Positions 1-8,949 of a stretch of DNA of 64,000 nucleotides are shown here, piece by piece. The translations under genes were made by a program, and so were the position numbers. Source of the DNA: Pseudomaricurvus albidus (GTDB lineage Bacteria > Pseudomonadota > Gammaproteobacteria > Pseudomonadales > Cellvibrionaceae); NCBI RefSeq assembly GCF_018863235.1, contig NZ_JAHKRS010000004.1:280184-344183 (forward strand), written 5' to 3'. The first letter of the stretch is position 1. Every line of letters begins with the position of its first letter. The notes beneath the pieces are model-generated. The model saw nothing but the letters and a program-made list of their open reading frames with translations. It made no database searches and was not told where the DNA came from.

Positions 1-220
1 ATACAGTGCGACCCGGTTCAGCAAACAAATTGGCTTCTGGGGCGATAAAACAGTCCTGTCCAACGACAATGGTTTCCAGTTGGCAAAAGCGCTGTTGTAC
101 CTCTTGCTGCCAAGCTTCAGCCCAGACACGATGTTTGGGCTTGAGTGAATAATATAGCCATGGCATATAGCTCAGGCGTCGCTTGTGTTGCTGGCGGTAT
201 TCCTCTGTCATATCGCTCAT
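1..220 (-). CDS. Hexapeptide-repeat acyltransferase, N-terminal part
   Basis: An open frame runs leftward off the window from an ATG at 218-220. The first 73 residues are visible. They begin MSDMTEEYRQQHKRRLSYMP and end in a stretch reading VVGQDCFIAPEANLF, which resembles the first turns of a left-handed beta-helix acyltransferase. Such enzymes move acetyl or acyl groups from CoA to a sugar or amine. The catalytic His and most hexapeptide turns lie outside the window, so the substrate cannot be judged. It might instead be a sugar-modifying enzyme of another hexapeptide subgroup. Confidence 0.6.
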   Translation of the reverse strand, partial: MSDMTEEYRQQHKRRLSYMPWLYYSLKPKHRVWAEAWQQEVQQRFCQLETIVVGQDCFIAPEANLFAEPGRTV

Positions 221-723
221 TGACGGGCGTCCGTGTGATTAACTCAGTATAAATGGCCCGCAAAGTCTATCACAGCGTATTCATGCCAGTGAGTTCCAGA
301 CGCATTAATGGTTAAGAAGGAATTGGGCGAGAAATAAATTCAGGTGAGTGACAAACAGGAGGGAGAAAGTGGTGCCCGCATATCGACCCAGGTTAAGAAG
401 TTAACTAATATGCGGTTCGGTTCAACGGATCTCATATGATCATCGTTGCCATCGCTTAGTTGAGAGTACTTAATAAAGCACTCGTGGGGTTTCCCCTTTC
501 GACTAGCCGATATCACGGACACCTGAAACCAGTATAGCAGCAGTAGGGCGGAGTACAGGCTGAGGTCTGTGATAACAAAAAAATTGCTGAAACCCACAGG
601 ATTTGGTCGAAAGTTCCCAAGCTGCGTGCCTGGTATGTCAGAGTTTTTCTGCAGTTCCACCGGATAGCGGCCAGAAATCACCGCTTGTATCTGGAGGCTC
701 TGGCAAAAGCTCTTACCAAGGAT
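221..723. other. Gene-poor stretch
   Basis: About 500 bases without a gene I can support. One leftward frame at 340-681 stays open for 113 codons, but it begins at a GTG without a ribosome binding site and its translation looks random. I see no RNA gene, terminator or repeat here. Confidence 0.5.
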
Positions 724-990
724 TCAGCCACCGCCATGGGAAGGTTCATCAATAATGACAGTACCATCCAGGCAGGTTATCTTGATGCCGTCCAGCCGGG
801 GGTGGTTGTCTGTTTTCAGTCGTTCAATGACGTCAGCTCTGTCCAGTAGGACCGTGCCTATGTGAAGCACTCTCACTGCAACCCCTTCACAGCTGTTGTG
901 CAGGAGCAGATCCCTTAGTTGCAAACTGTTGACCTCGTAGCGGCCAGTGGGAAACAGTTCGTAGACTTCCTCAAATTTGTCGTAATTCAT
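724..990 (-). CDS. Small hypothetical protein
   Basis: An 88-residue protein I do not recognise. The ATG at 988-990 is chosen because AAGGAG lies five bases before it; a TTG one codon earlier is in frame but too close to that site. The product is soluble, mixed alpha/beta by eye, with an acidic start (MNYDKFEEVYELFPTGRYEV) and a glycine-rich end (PSHGGG). No signal peptide, membrane segment or metal motif is visible. It stands alone, divergent from the pseudouridine synthase gene at 1129. The clean ribosome binding site and non-random composition suggest a real gene. Confidence 0.55.
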   Translation of the reverse strand: MNYDKFEEVYELFPTGRYEVNSLQLRDLLLHNSCEGVAVRVLHIGTVLLDRADVIERLKTDNHPRLDGIKITCLDGTVIIDEPSHGGG

Positions 991-1128
991 CAATGCTCCT
1001 TAAAAAAGTTCTATGCTCTAACTGTATTCTCAGAGGTAATTGAATACTTCTTGAGGGTATAGATATATTATCGAGCTTATAACTAATGACACCCGTATAC
1101 CATTAAATCTAATTGGAGGTGGGCTCTT

Positions 1129-1806
1129 TTGCAATATTCCCTCATTGAGCGTAACGATGATTTTGTTGTGATTAATAAGGCTCCCGGTGTCACGGTTCAG
1201 CGGGACGATGGACAGCATGGCTTGCTGGAAAAGGTGGCTTCTGATCTTGGCCTTGAGAAGCTATTCCCGGTCCATCGGTTGGACAAGCCAACATCTGGAG
1301 TTTTATTGATGGCCTGCCGGCCGGAAAGCAATCAGGTATTGTCAGGCCTGTTTCAAGCTCGTGAAGTGGAAAAGTATTACCTTGCCCTGAGTTTTAACAA
1401 GCCCAAAAAGAAGCAAGGCAGCATTAAAGGGGATATGGAAAAGGCGCGTCGGGGCAGCTGGAAGTTGACGACGACTCAGAAGAACCCGGCGGTGACCCAG
1501 TTTTTCAGTCAGTCACTGGCGCCTGGAGTTCGAAGCTATCTTCTCAAACCGCATACGGGCAAGACACATCAGTTAAGAGTGGCCATGCGATCACTGGGGG
1601 CCCCAATACTCGGGGACAAGCGTTATGGCGGAGAGGACAGTGACCGAACCTACTTACACGCCTGGCAGTTAAGCTTTCCCTGGAATGGGGAAACAAAGCG
1701 TTTTAAGGCCTTGCCTGAGCAGGGGGAGTATTTTCTGAATCCGGCTTTCTTTACTTCGATTGAGCCGTGGGGGAAACCTGAATTGCTGGAATGGCCCAAA
1801 ATATGA
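1129..1806 (+). CDS. RluA-family pseudouridine synthase (TIGR01621-like)
   Basis: A 225-residue enzyme expected to convert a specific uridine in RNA to pseudouridine. The RluA catalytic motif HRLDKPTSG lies near residue 50 and includes the essential Asp. A C-terminal KPHTGKTHQLRVAMRSLGAP segment matches the RluA-fold RNA-binding end. There is no N-terminal S4 domain, as in the short single-domain members. The start is a TTG at 1129 with GGAGG nine bases upstream (1115-1119). The RNA target cannot be read from sequence; TruC is encoded separately at 7240, so this is a different paralogue. Confidence 0.85.
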   Translation: MQYSLIERNDDFVVINKAPGVTVQRDDGQHGLLEKVASDLGLEKLFPVHRLDKPTSGVLLMACRPESNQVLSGLFQAREVEKYYLALSFNKPKKKQGSIKGDMEKARRGSWKLTTTQKNPAVTQFFSQSLAPGVRSYLLKPHTGKTHQLRVAMRSLGAPILGDKRYGGEDSDRTYLHAWQLSFPWNGETKRFKALPEQGEYFLNPAFFTSIEPWGKPELLEWPKI

Positions 1807-1812
1807 GCTTCT

Positions 1813-1841
1813 GCCCCTGTAATCTTTACGTTTACAGGGGC
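1813..1841. terminator. Hairpin between convergent genes
   Basis: A ten-base stem, GCCCCTGTAA against TTACAGGGGC, lies between the stop of the pseudouridine synthase gene and the stop of the convergent ppnP. Neither side has a clear T run, so termination is inferred from stem strength and position. Confidence 0.45.
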
Positions 1842-1868
1842 TCAGAGCGTTAGCCTTGTTTCAAGTAC

Positions 1869-2150
1869 TTACTCGTACAGGCACAAGTAGGCGCTTTCAA
1901 CATCGGCCTTTACCTGAAAGGTTTGATTGGCTTCCACGATAAATGTCTCACCCTTTTTGAACGTGGCCCAGTCATCAGCTCCAGGCAATTTAACGGTCAG
2001 GCTGCCGCTGGTTACCGTCATATATTCTTTTTGACTGGTACCAAACTCATACTCGCCCTGAGCCATCACACCAATGGTGGCTGGTAAGGTTTCGGTTTGA
2101 AAGGCGATGGAGGTGACTTTACCGTCGAAATATTGATTTGTTTTGAACAT
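1869..2150 (-). CDS. ppnP: Pyrimidine/purine nucleoside phosphorylase PpnP
   Basis: A 93-residue single-cupin protein of the YaiE/PpnP (former DUF1255) family, which splits nucleosides with phosphate to free base and ribose-1-phosphate. It starts [17 protein letters not shown], aligned with the start of E. coli PpnP, keeps the [12 protein letters not shown] and [18 protein letters not shown] strands of the barrel, and ends AYLCLYE, close to the family's usual SYLCRY end. The ATG at 2148-2150 is preferred over an upstream in-frame codon because GAGGT precedes it by five bases. Length fits the family. Confidence 0.9.
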   Translation of the reverse strand: MFKTNQYFDGKVTSIAFQTETLPATIGVMAQGEYEFGTSQKEYMTVTSGSLTVKLPGADDWATFKKGETFIVEANQTFQVKADVESAYLCLYE

Positions 2151-2339
2151 GGTGAACCTCAAATAAAAAAACGACAGGTACCATACGGCAAGTACCCATG
2201 GAGGGCGGCAATTATACTGAGCGTCCAGACCCTTGACCAGATGGCTTTTGACGACAAGGTGAGCCTGGCAGATTCACACGAATGAACAGCGTTAACCCCT
2301 TTCCTCTGGTAAGCTGGAAGCAAATCAGCAGGAGACGTT

Positions 2340-2930
2340 TTGGATAATCCATTAATTGCACCGATTGAGCGAATTTTGACCGCCTCGCCTGGCGTTAGTT
2401 GGACAGAGCACGCTGTTATTCGTCATTTGATCGATTTGAACTATTTATCGCCCGATTATGGGCGGGAATCACTTGGCCTTTTTCAGACCCATTTTTTGGT
2501 CATGAATGCCCTCTACCAGTTGCGAAACAAGTTTATAGACTCGCAAGCAGGCTGTTTAACGATTTCTGCTTTATCGATTGTTTTTACTCCTCGCGCTGGA
2601 CTCCAGGAGGAATGGGATGAAAACCAGCAGGAACTGACTGAGGTCAGTCCGTTGTTGGCTGATTACTATCTATCCTGGGAAACCTTCACATCTGCATCCA
2701 CTGAATCAGTGGATGAATTGTTGAACAGCTTTTGGAGGCGATATGGCGCTCAGGATGATCGTCTCGAAGCGCTGGAGCTGATGGGGTTACAGGAGCCAGT
2801 GACGATGGTGCAGATTAAAAAACGCTACCGTGAAAAAGCCATGATTTTACACCCCGATCGAGGGGGCAGTGATTCTCAGTTGGCCGAGCTAAACGGAGCT
2901 CTGGATACCTTGAAGCGTTACTACTCCTGA
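2340..2930 (+). CDS. DnaJ-related protein, C-terminal J domain
   Basis: A 196-residue protein with an N-terminal DNAJ_related-type region (about 1-130, with HFLVMNALYQLRNKF) and a C-terminal J domain (about 140-196) holding the HPD motif in MILHPDRGG. It probably stimulates an Hsp70 (DnaK-type) ATPase; its client is unknown. It lacks the Gly/Phe and zinc regions of true DnaJ. The start is a TTG at 2340 with GGAG five bases before it. It lies upstream of the spermidine-synthase-like gene on the same strand, 49 bases away. Confidence 0.85.
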   Translation: MDNPLIAPIERILTASPGVSWTEHAVIRHLIDLNYLSPDYGRESLGLFQTHFLVMNALYQLRNKFIDSQAGCLTISALSIVFTPRAGLQEEWDENQQELTEVSPLLADYYLSWETFTSASTESVDELLNSFWRRYGAQDDRLEALELMGLQEPVTMVQIKKRYREKAMILHPDRGGSDSQLAELNGALDTLKRYYS

Positions 2931-2979
2931 TAGCCTGTTCCTCTGACCTAAACGAACTTATTCATTACATCCGTTATTT

Positions 2980-3741
2980 ATGGCTATTGTTTGGCAAAAA
3001 AAAGTTTCCCGCGATAACGAGCTTGACCATTACGAAGTACGTTCCGCTGGACGTACCCGACGTCTTTACACCAATGGTGTATTTCATAGCCAATACAGCC
3101 CTTCTCGACCCGTCGCCGGGTCGGTATGGGATCTGCTGTTGCTGCCAGCATTCTTCCACCCTTTAGGCAGTGTCAAGCGAGTATTGGTTTTGGGCGTGGG
3201 TGGTGGTGCCGTCATGAAGCAATTAGAGTATTTTCTACAGCCGGAGCTCGTTATGGGCGTTGAGCTGAACAGGATTCACTTGCAGGTTGCAAAACGTTTT
3301 TTCCATGTGCGTGGTGACGCCTTTCAGCTGATCGAGGCTGATGCGGTCCAATGGTTAAAGCAATATCAGGGGCCGCCGTTTGATTTGATTATTGACGATC
3401 TTTTTGGGGAAGAGGGCGGTGAGCCTTGCAGGGCGGTACCCCTTGATGAAAGTTGGTGTGCCACCTTAAAGCAGAATGTGACGGAAGAGGGTTCTGTGGT
3501 TGTGAATTTTGATACTCACAAAGCTCTGGCAAACTGTTTTTGGCTTGATAAAAGTATTAACCCCTGGCAACAGGTGTATCAGTTTACGACTCCGCTGTAT
3601 TCGAATTGTGTGACTTTGTTTACACAGCAGACAACTTCTCGGACCGAGTTTCGACAAAATCTCATGAGTTTTAAAGAGCTTGATCAAACAAAAGCCAGTT
3701 GCCGTCTTAACTACCAACTTCGTCAATGGCACAGCCTTTAA
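2980..3741 (+). CDS. Spermidine synthase-like / class I SAM-binding protein
   Basis: A 253-residue Rossmann-fold protein. The glycine motif VLVLGVGGGAVMKQLEYFL near residue 70, followed by VMGVELN and, later, DLIIDDLFGEEGGEP, is the pattern of spermidine-synthase-like and other class I SAM-binding enzymes. It lacks the N-terminal beta domain of true spermidine synthases, so polyamine synthesis is doubtful and a methyltransferase role is as likely. The ATG at 2980 has no clear ribosome binding site. It converges on the Memo/AMMECR1 gene with only 12 bases between stops. Confidence 0.75.
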   Translation: MAIVWQKKVSRDNELDHYEVRSAGRTRRLYTNGVFHSQYSPSRPVAGSVWDLLLLPAFFHPLGSVKRVLVLGVGGGAVMKQLEYFLQPELVMGVELNRIHLQVAKRFFHVRGDAFQLIEADAVQWLKQYQGPPFDLIIDDLFGEEGGEPCRAVPLDESWCATLKQNVTEEGSVVVNFDTHKALANCFWLDKSINPWQQVYQFTTPLYSNCVTLFTQQTTSRTEFRQNLMSFKELDQTKASCRLNYQLRQWHSL

Positions 3742-3753
3742 CGCCCCAATTTA

Positions 3754-5298
3754 TCAGCTGAAATCTTTCTCCGAAAATTGCGCAGTAGAGTAACGCCAGG
3801 CTTTGATATCATCTGGCCAGGCTCCTACAGTAAGTCCTGCCTTTTGTTTAAGGTGCAGTAAGAATTCGTCAGCGGTTTTAAGCTGATCCCATACGGTGGG
3901 CAAGAAGGTAGCGCGGTGGTGTCCCGATTCTATCGTAATGCCGTCTTGTCCGGGGGTCATCTGTTGCAGGAAATCTCTCTCAGATGAAAATTCGATAGGG
4001 TATTCAGAAGACAACACAGAAATTTCGATATCGATCAACTTCAATTCATCTTCTGTCACAGGTTGGTAGCGGTAATCGCGAAACGCGGCGGATTGAGCGT
4101 GTTCAATAACGTCGAAATAGAGGGGTTGGTAGGCTTGCAGTGCCCCCATGCAACCTCTCAGTTCTCCATGCTTTTTCAGGGTTACAAAACAGCTCCAGTT
4201 GTTGTTGACAATTTCAGGAATGGATCCAGAGAGCAGTTTCATGTCTGGATTCAGATGATGCTCGATAGCTGAGCGAGCAAGATTCAGCAGGAAACGTTTC
4301 TCGGAGGCGTTCAGCTTAATCGGTTGGTAGCTGCGGTCTGTTTCTCGGTCGGTGGGTTCTGGTTTTAAAACAGAGGGAGCCTGCTGCTTCGGGTTGGTTT
4401 CACTTGGGTGTCTCTTGGCCGCTGTAGTCCTGTTGGTCAGTGAGGTTGAATCTGATCGGGTTTTGCTTGTCAGAGCGAAAGCACCGTATCCCACCACTCG
4501 ATCTTTGTTGCCACAAGTATCACCTGAATTACCACGTTCAATGCATTGAACAGCAAGCTGCGCAGCAAAATTACTCATCATCAGTCCATTGATTGCCCTG
4601 CAGCCGCAGGCTTCATCACCGCTTAGGGAAGAAGAGCGCTGGCAGATGGCTTCCGAAGTGCTTTTGTCTTTAATGTTTGCGGTCTGGTATTCATGGAAGT
4701 GGCTCAGATCGGAGCTGACGATGGTTAGAAAGTTATCCAGACTCAAGCCTTCCTGCAGGTATTCATCGACAAGATCGTCAATAATCTGGGCGATATGCTG
4801 AGGAGGAACATTACCTACAAGCAGGGGGACCAGCTCAAATTTCCCCAAAGTTTCCTGAAGATAGGGAAGTTGCACCTCCAGGCTGTGCTCTGAATGATGG
4901 GCTTTTTTATCATCTTTAATGAGAAGCTGCTGTTTGAGCTGGTAGAGCGCACGGGTATCCAGTTGAATTTCACCTAAAGGTGTTTCAAAACGATCACAAT
5001 CCGGTGACGCAACACCGTGAAAGCTCACACGATGTGCTGGACCCAGCAGTAAAACCCGGCGGATTTTCTCAGGGGCCGGTAGGCTGACATAGGCAGAGGC
5101 AGCAATGTTACCGGAGTAAATGTAGCCGGCATGAGGCACAATCAGTGCCTGAGGATTGTCGCTGAAATTCTCTTTGTTAATTCGACCCTGAGCATCCATG
5201 AGAAGAGCTTGTACGGAGCTGCGCAATCGATCCGCCTGTGCCGGATAAAAACTTCCGGCAACAGCCGCAGGCCGCGTAATCGGATTTACTGATGGCAT
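3754..5298 (-). CDS. Memo-AMMECR1 fusion (AmmeMemoRadiSam proteins B and A)
   Basis: A 514-residue protein joining two domains usually encoded by separate genes. Residues 8-280 are a Memo domain (protein B): RPAAVAGSFYPA at the start, metal-ligand candidates His56 in VPHAGYIYSG and His89 in LGPAHR, and Cys in DEACGCRAI, ending VVGYGAFAL. A low-complexity linker of about 45 residues follows (Thr/Lys/Pro rich). Residues 330-510 are an AMMECR1 domain (protein A) with the hallmark GELRGCMGALQAYQPL. Proteins A and B co-occur with a radical SAM enzyme in the named AmmeMemoRadiSam system, whose function is not established. No radical SAM gene is in this window. Confidence 0.9.
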   Translation of the reverse strand: MPSVNPITRPAAVAGSFYPAQADRLRSSVQALLMDAQGRINKENFSDNPQALIVPHAGYIYSGNIAASAYVSLPAPEKIRRVLLLGPAHRVSFHGVASPDCDRFETPLGEIQLDTRALYQLKQQLLIKDDKKAHHSEHSLEVQLPYLQETLGKFELVPLLVGNVPPQHIAQIIDDLVDEYLQEGLSLDNFLTIVSSDLSHFHEYQTANIKDKSTSEAICQRSSSLSGDEACGCRAINGLMMSNFAAQLAVQCIERGNSGDTCGNKDRVVGYGAFALTSKTRSDSTSLTNRTTAAKRHPSETNPKQQAPSVLKPEPTDRETDRSYQPIKLNASEKRFLLNLARSAIEHHLNPDMKLLSGSIPEIVNNNWSCFVTLKKHGELRGCMGALQAYQPLYFDVIEHAQSAAFRDYRYQPVTEDELKLIDIEISVLSSEYPIEFSSERDFLQQMTPGQDGITIESGHHRATFLPTVWDQLKTADEFLLHLKQKAGLTVGAWPDDIKAWRYSTAQFSEKDFS

Positions 5299-5357
5299 TC
5301 CAACTCATCCCGTAGCAGAAATTAATCATTTCTCCATAATTATAGAAGAAAAATTAA

Positions 5358-5385
5358 CCCGGGGAGTTGGGCCGATTTCCCGGGG
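5358..5385 (-). terminator. Possible terminator after rsmC
   Basis: Two CCCGGGG blocks (5358-5364 and 5379-5385) can pair. On the leftward strand they are followed by TTAATTTTTCTT. This would end the folD-truC-rsuA-rsmC transcript before the Memo/AMMECR1 gene. A second GC-rich hairpin (CGGGGCC/GGCCCCG) lies nearer rsmC. Confidence 0.4.
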
Positions 5386-5484
5386 CATTTTTATTCGGGG
5401 CTAACCCTGCCGGGGCCGCCTTGTGACTTGGCCCCGATTTGTTCCTGGGAATTCCGAAGGCTGATGGATCAGGCCGTGCAGGCC

Positions 5485-6531
5485 TTATTTGTACAGAGCC
5501 AGAACTTTGAATTGCTTGTCACTGGCCAGGGGCTCGACTTTTTTAAAGAACTCTAAAGCCCTTTTTTCGATACCAATAAATTGGTTGACTACAAACAGGG
5601 CAATGCCGCTCGGGGCTAATCGCGCGGCACTGTTTTTCAGGAATTTGGTGGTCAGGCCGGAGTCGACAGAAAAACCCTGATGAAATGGAGGGTTGCACAG
5701 AACACAGTCAAACTGGGATGTGATGCTGGAGCCGCAATCATCTGCCGATACGGTAACTGCCAGCTTGAAGTGATTGAAGTTCGCTGTAGAGCAGGCCACT
5801 GCAGCGGCGTTGTTGTCAGTGGCTTGACGTCGATCGACTCCGGGCCAGTTTAGGGTTCTCAGCGTGAGGTAACCATAGCCACAGCCCAGATCCAGCACAG
5901 AGGCAGGATAAGACCTGGAGGCAAAGTACTGATCGGCCGTATCCATTAACAGCTGACTTCCCTGGTCAATTTTCTCCCACCCGAACAGCCCGGGCTTGCT
6001 CTGAATGGCGTGTTCATTGATTGTGCCAATCTCACGAATTCTTGGATAGTGTTTATCATCCAGCAGATGGTCTGGGCAGAATGAAGATTGCTTACTGAGA
6101 ATGCCAATATACCCGTTGCCATTCTTTTTGGCTGAAACGTTTTCTCCCAGCAGTTTTCCAGCTTTGGAGATATAAGATTTTACCCCTTCATTCTTTTCGC
6201 CGCTAATGATCAACTTTCCGCCGGGTTTGAGGGTGCGAAAGGCTTCATTAATCAGGTGATGTACCACCAGTTTTTCTTTAGAAATCCGATAAACGATTTG
6301 ATCCACACTGCTGTCTTCAATATGACTTAAATCATAATCATTAAAGCGTATGTCAAATGAGCGTCTGAGACAGTCCTGATACACGTCGTAACGATTGGTG
6401 ATGACTTTAAGGTTGTCGTGTGGACTGACAGCTTTACCCGCCAGCAAGACATTTTCATCCGCTATCCAGAGAGTGTGGGGTTGTGTGTCTTGCAAAAAAG
6501 GCAACAGAATTTGAAAGCTGGTGTCGGACAT
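5485..6531 (-). CDS. rsmC: 16S rRNA (guanine-1207-N2)-methyltransferase RsmC
   Basis: A 348-residue tandem methyltransferase expected to use SAM to methylate G1207 of 16S rRNA in the 30S subunit. The N-terminal half is a degenerate methyltransferase fold (residues 15-160). The C-terminal half carries the SAM motif VLDLGCGYGYLTL near residue 210 and the catalytic NPPFHQG near 277. KPGLFGWEKIDQGS before the second domain is typical of RsmC. It is the last gene of a leftward run, eight bases after rsuA. RlmG has a similar layout, but the linker motif favours RsmC. Confidence 0.88.
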   Translation of the reverse strand: MSDTSFQILLPFLQDTQPHTLWIADENVLLAGKAVSPHDNLKVITNRYDVYQDCLRRSFDIRFNDYDLSHIEDSSVDQIVYRISKEKLVVHHLINEAFRTLKPGGKLIISGEKNEGVKSYISKAGKLLGENVSAKKNGNGYIGILSKQSSFCPDHLLDDKHYPRIREIGTINEHAIQSKPGLFGWEKIDQGSQLLMDTADQYFASRSYPASVLDLGCGYGYLTLRTLNWPGVDRRQATDNNAAAVACSTANFNHFKLAVTVSADDCGSSITSQFDCVLCNPPFHQGFSVDSGLTTKFLKNSAARLAPSGIALFVVNQFIGIEKRALEFFKKVEPLASDKQFKVLALYK

Positions 6532-6539
6532 AGTGGGAC

Positions 6540-7235
6540 TTATACCTTAACGCTGAGAACTTCATCTTCTGTAAGTTCTCGATATTCTCCGGGCTCAAGG
6601 TCGGGGTCCAATACAATGGAACCGACTTTTTCTCTGTGTAATTCTTCCACTTTATTGCCAACCGCGGCAAACATACGCTTAACCTGATGGTATTTACCCT
6701 CGGAAATGGTGAGGCGTGCTTCATTGGAAAAGAGAACTTCCAGATCTGCCGGCAAGGTGGGTTTCAGTTCGCCGTCAAGCTTTACGCCGGCGGCAAATTG
6801 CGCGCCGGTATCACTGCTGATATCACTGGCGAGCGTCACGTAATAGGTTTTCTTGCACTCCCTCTTCGGGGATGTGATCGCGTGATTCCATTTGCCGTCA
6901 TCAGTAATTAAAACCAGTCCAGTGGTGTCGATATCCAGCCGGCCTGCAATCTGTAATTTGTCTTTGTTGGGCTCATCAATCAATTCCAGAACCGTGGGAT
7001 GGTCTTGATCTTTGGTGACACAGACATACCCCTGGGGTTTGTGAAGCATAAAATAACGAGGGCGGGGGGCTTCCAAGGGTTCCCCGTCGACACAGACTTC
7101 CATGGTTTCACTGATGTAAGTGGAGGGGTCTTTAATGGCCTCGCCATCAACAGTGATATAGCCAGCACGAAGAAGGCGTTTGACTTCCTTGCGAGACAGG
7201 TCGCTGACATGGCTGACGTATTTATCTAAACGCAT
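6540..7235 (-). CDS. rsuA: 16S rRNA pseudouridine(516) synthase RsuA
   Basis: A 231-residue enzyme that makes pseudouridine 516 in 16S rRNA. An S4 RNA-binding domain occupies the start (MRLDKYVSHVSDLSRKEVKR), followed by the RsuA-family catalytic motif AGRLDIDTTGLVLITDDG near residue 97 and the family's KYHQVKRMFAAVGN segment. AAGGA for this gene overlaps the last codons of truC, which stops four bases upstream, so the two are probably translationally linked. Length equals the E. coli protein. Confidence 0.93.
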   Translation of the reverse strand: MRLDKYVSHVSDLSRKEVKRLLRAGYITVDGEAIKDPSTYISETMEVCVDGEPLEAPRPRYFMLHKPQGYVCVTKDQDHPTVLELIDEPNKDKLQIAGRLDIDTTGLVLITDDGKWNHAITSPKRECKKTYYVTLASDISSDTGAQFAAGVKLDGELKPTLPADLEVLFSNEARLTISEGKYHQVKRMFAAVGNKVEELHREKVGSIVLDPDLEPGEYRELTEDEVLSVKV

Positions 7236-7239
7236 GGGT

Positions 7240-8010
7240 TCAATTCCTTAATTGTTCTTTGTGCCATTGCTTGGGAAGAGCCTCTAGCCAGTCAAACCGT
7301 TCCAGAAGCTGGTGTAGTGTTTCATCAACGGGGGCGTTGAACACCAAAGTCTCGCCAGTCTCAGGGTGTGGCACCTGCATCTGACTGGCGTGCAACAAGA
7401 GGCGCCCGGCATTGAGCGCTTCTTTGAAATAGCGGTTGTGTCGACCACGCCCGTGTTTGGCATCTCCAATAATCGGGTGGTTGATGTGCTTCATGTGGCG
7501 TCGAATCTGATGTTTGCGGCCGGTTGCAGGCAGACATTCCACCAGAGAGTAGCGGCTTTGCGGGTAGCCTTCGATTTCTACGGGTAATTCTATGGTCGCC
7601 AACCGACGGTAATCCGTCTGCGCACTTTGTGGCGCTTTGTCCTGACGTGCCTTCTTGTCCGAATACTTGTCCAGCTCTTCTTTCAGCGCGTAATCGATCT
7701 GCCCCTGATGGTCGATATAACCACGGACTACCGCATGGTAGGTTTTACGGACGGCCTTATCTTCAATGGCCTGACTGATTGAACGAGCAGAAGAAGAGTC
7801 CAGGGCAAAGACCAATACACCCGAAGTGGGTTTATCAAGTCGGTGAACTGGGTAGACTCTCTGTCCGATTTGATCCCGGACGATTTGCAGGGCAAAGCGG
7901 GTCTCGTGGCGGTCAATTTCGCTGCGATGTACCAGCAGCCCGGTGGGTTTGTTGACAGCAATCAGGTGCTGGTCCTGATAGATGACCGGAAGGGTTTCCG
8001 CAGGTGTCAA
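7240..8010 (-). CDS. truC: tRNA pseudouridine(65) synthase TruC
   Basis: A 256-residue RluA-family synthase. The N-terminal NKPTGLLVHRSEIDRHE segment followed by the catalytic PVHRLDKPTSGVLVFAL is specific to TruC, which modifies U65 in the T-stem of some tRNAs. RKHQIRRHMKHINHPIIGD is the conserved C-terminal motif. The start is a TTG at 8008-8010 with GGAG seven bases before it. The gene sits 93 bases after folD and four bases before rsuA, so this is a cluster for RNA base modification. Confidence 0.9.
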   Translation of the reverse strand: MTPAETLPVIYQDQHLIAVNKPTGLLVHRSEIDRHETRFALQIVRDQIGQRVYPVHRLDKPTSGVLVFALDSSSARSISQAIEDKAVRKTYHAVVRGYIDHQGQIDYALKEELDKYSDKKARQDKAPQSAQTDYRRLATIELPVEIEGYPQSRYSLVECLPATGRKHQIRRHMKHINHPIIGDAKHGRGRHNRYFKEALNAGRLLLHASQMQVPHPETGETLVFNAPVDETLHQLLERFDWLEALPKQWHKEQLRN

Positions 8011-8103
8011 AATGGGACTCCGAGCCGGTTGGTCTGTAGTGGTTGGTTTGGAGGAAGGGCAGCAGGATTTGCATCTTGCTGCCCCTGTGTATTTTCAATC
8101 CGA

Positions 8104-8949
8104 TCAGAGTATTTTCTTTTCGCCTGAATCGACGGATTGATAAATCAGGGTGTTGATCGTCATTGGGCCCACACCACCCGGTACCGGGGTATACGCAGCA
8201 ACACGGTCCTTAAGAGGTTCCAGTTCAATATCGCCCACACCGCCCGGGTGATAGCCGGCATCAACCACTACGGCGCCGTCTTTGATCCAGTCGGCTTTGA
8301 TGAATTCGGGTTTGCCAACGGCACCAACGACGATATCAGCCTGTTTGATGTGCTCTTCCAGCCCCTGTGTGCGTGAGTGGCAGATGGTGACGGTGGCATT
8401 GGCACCTAACAACATCATCGCCATAGGCTTGCCCAGAATAGGGCTGCGGCCAACGACTACGGCATGTTTTCCTGCAATATCAATATTGTAGGCCTCTAGC
8501 AAGCGCATAATGCCTTTAGGAGTGGCGCAACCATAGGCCTCTTCGCCCATGCTCATGCGGCCAAAGCCCAGGCAAGTTACACCATCTACGTCTTTCTCCA
8601 GGGCAATGGCGTCAAAACAGGCGCGTTCATCAATTTGGGCCGGTACCGGATGCTGCAGCAGAATACCGTGTACATTTGGGTTGTTGTTGAGCTCGTCGAT
8701 TTTGGCCAGCAATTCTTCAGTAGTGGTCTCTTCAGACATTTCTACTTTCAGGGAATCCATGCCGATTCGGGTACAGGCGTTACCTTTCATTTTGACGTAT
8801 GTGGCTGATGCCGGATCCCCGCCAACCAGAATGGTGGCAAGAATGGGGGTTTGGCCATTACTTTTTTCTTTTAAAGCGGTGACGCGGCCTGAAAGCTCTT
8901 GTTCAGTTTTTTGCGCGAGTGCTTTGCCGTCCAGTACCAGTGCAGACAT
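8104..8949 (-). CDS. folD: Methylene-THF dehydrogenase/methenyl-THF cyclohydrolase FolD
   Basis: A 281-residue bifunctional enzyme that oxidises 5,10-methylene-tetrahydrofolate with NADP and hydrolyses the product to 10-formyl-THF, feeding purine synthesis and initiator-tRNA formylation. Visible signatures are [19 protein letters not shown] with the catalytic Lys, [13 protein letters not shown], the dinucleotide site [17 protein letters not shown] and the [14 protein letters not shown] end. Length is typical. It heads the leftward truC-rsuA-rsmC run and is divergent from the tRNA operon. Confidence 0.96.
   Translation of the reverse strand: MSALVLDGKALAQKTEQELSGRVTALKEKSNGQTPILATILVGGDPASATYVKMKGNACTRIGMDSLKVEMSEETTTEELLAKIDELNNNPNVHGILLQHPVPAQIDERACFDAIALEKDVDGVTCLGFGRMSMGEEAYGCATPKGIMRLLEAYNIDIAGKHAVVVGRSPILGKPMAMMLLGANATVTICHSRTQGLEEHIKQADIVVGAVGKPEFIKADWIKDGAVVVDAGYHPGGVGDIELEPLKDRVAAYTPVPGGVGPMTINTLIYQSVDSGEKKIL

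Noticed and set aside
340..681. 113-codon leftward open frame
   Set aside because: GTG start without a ribosome binding site, random-looking composition, and no family resemblance.
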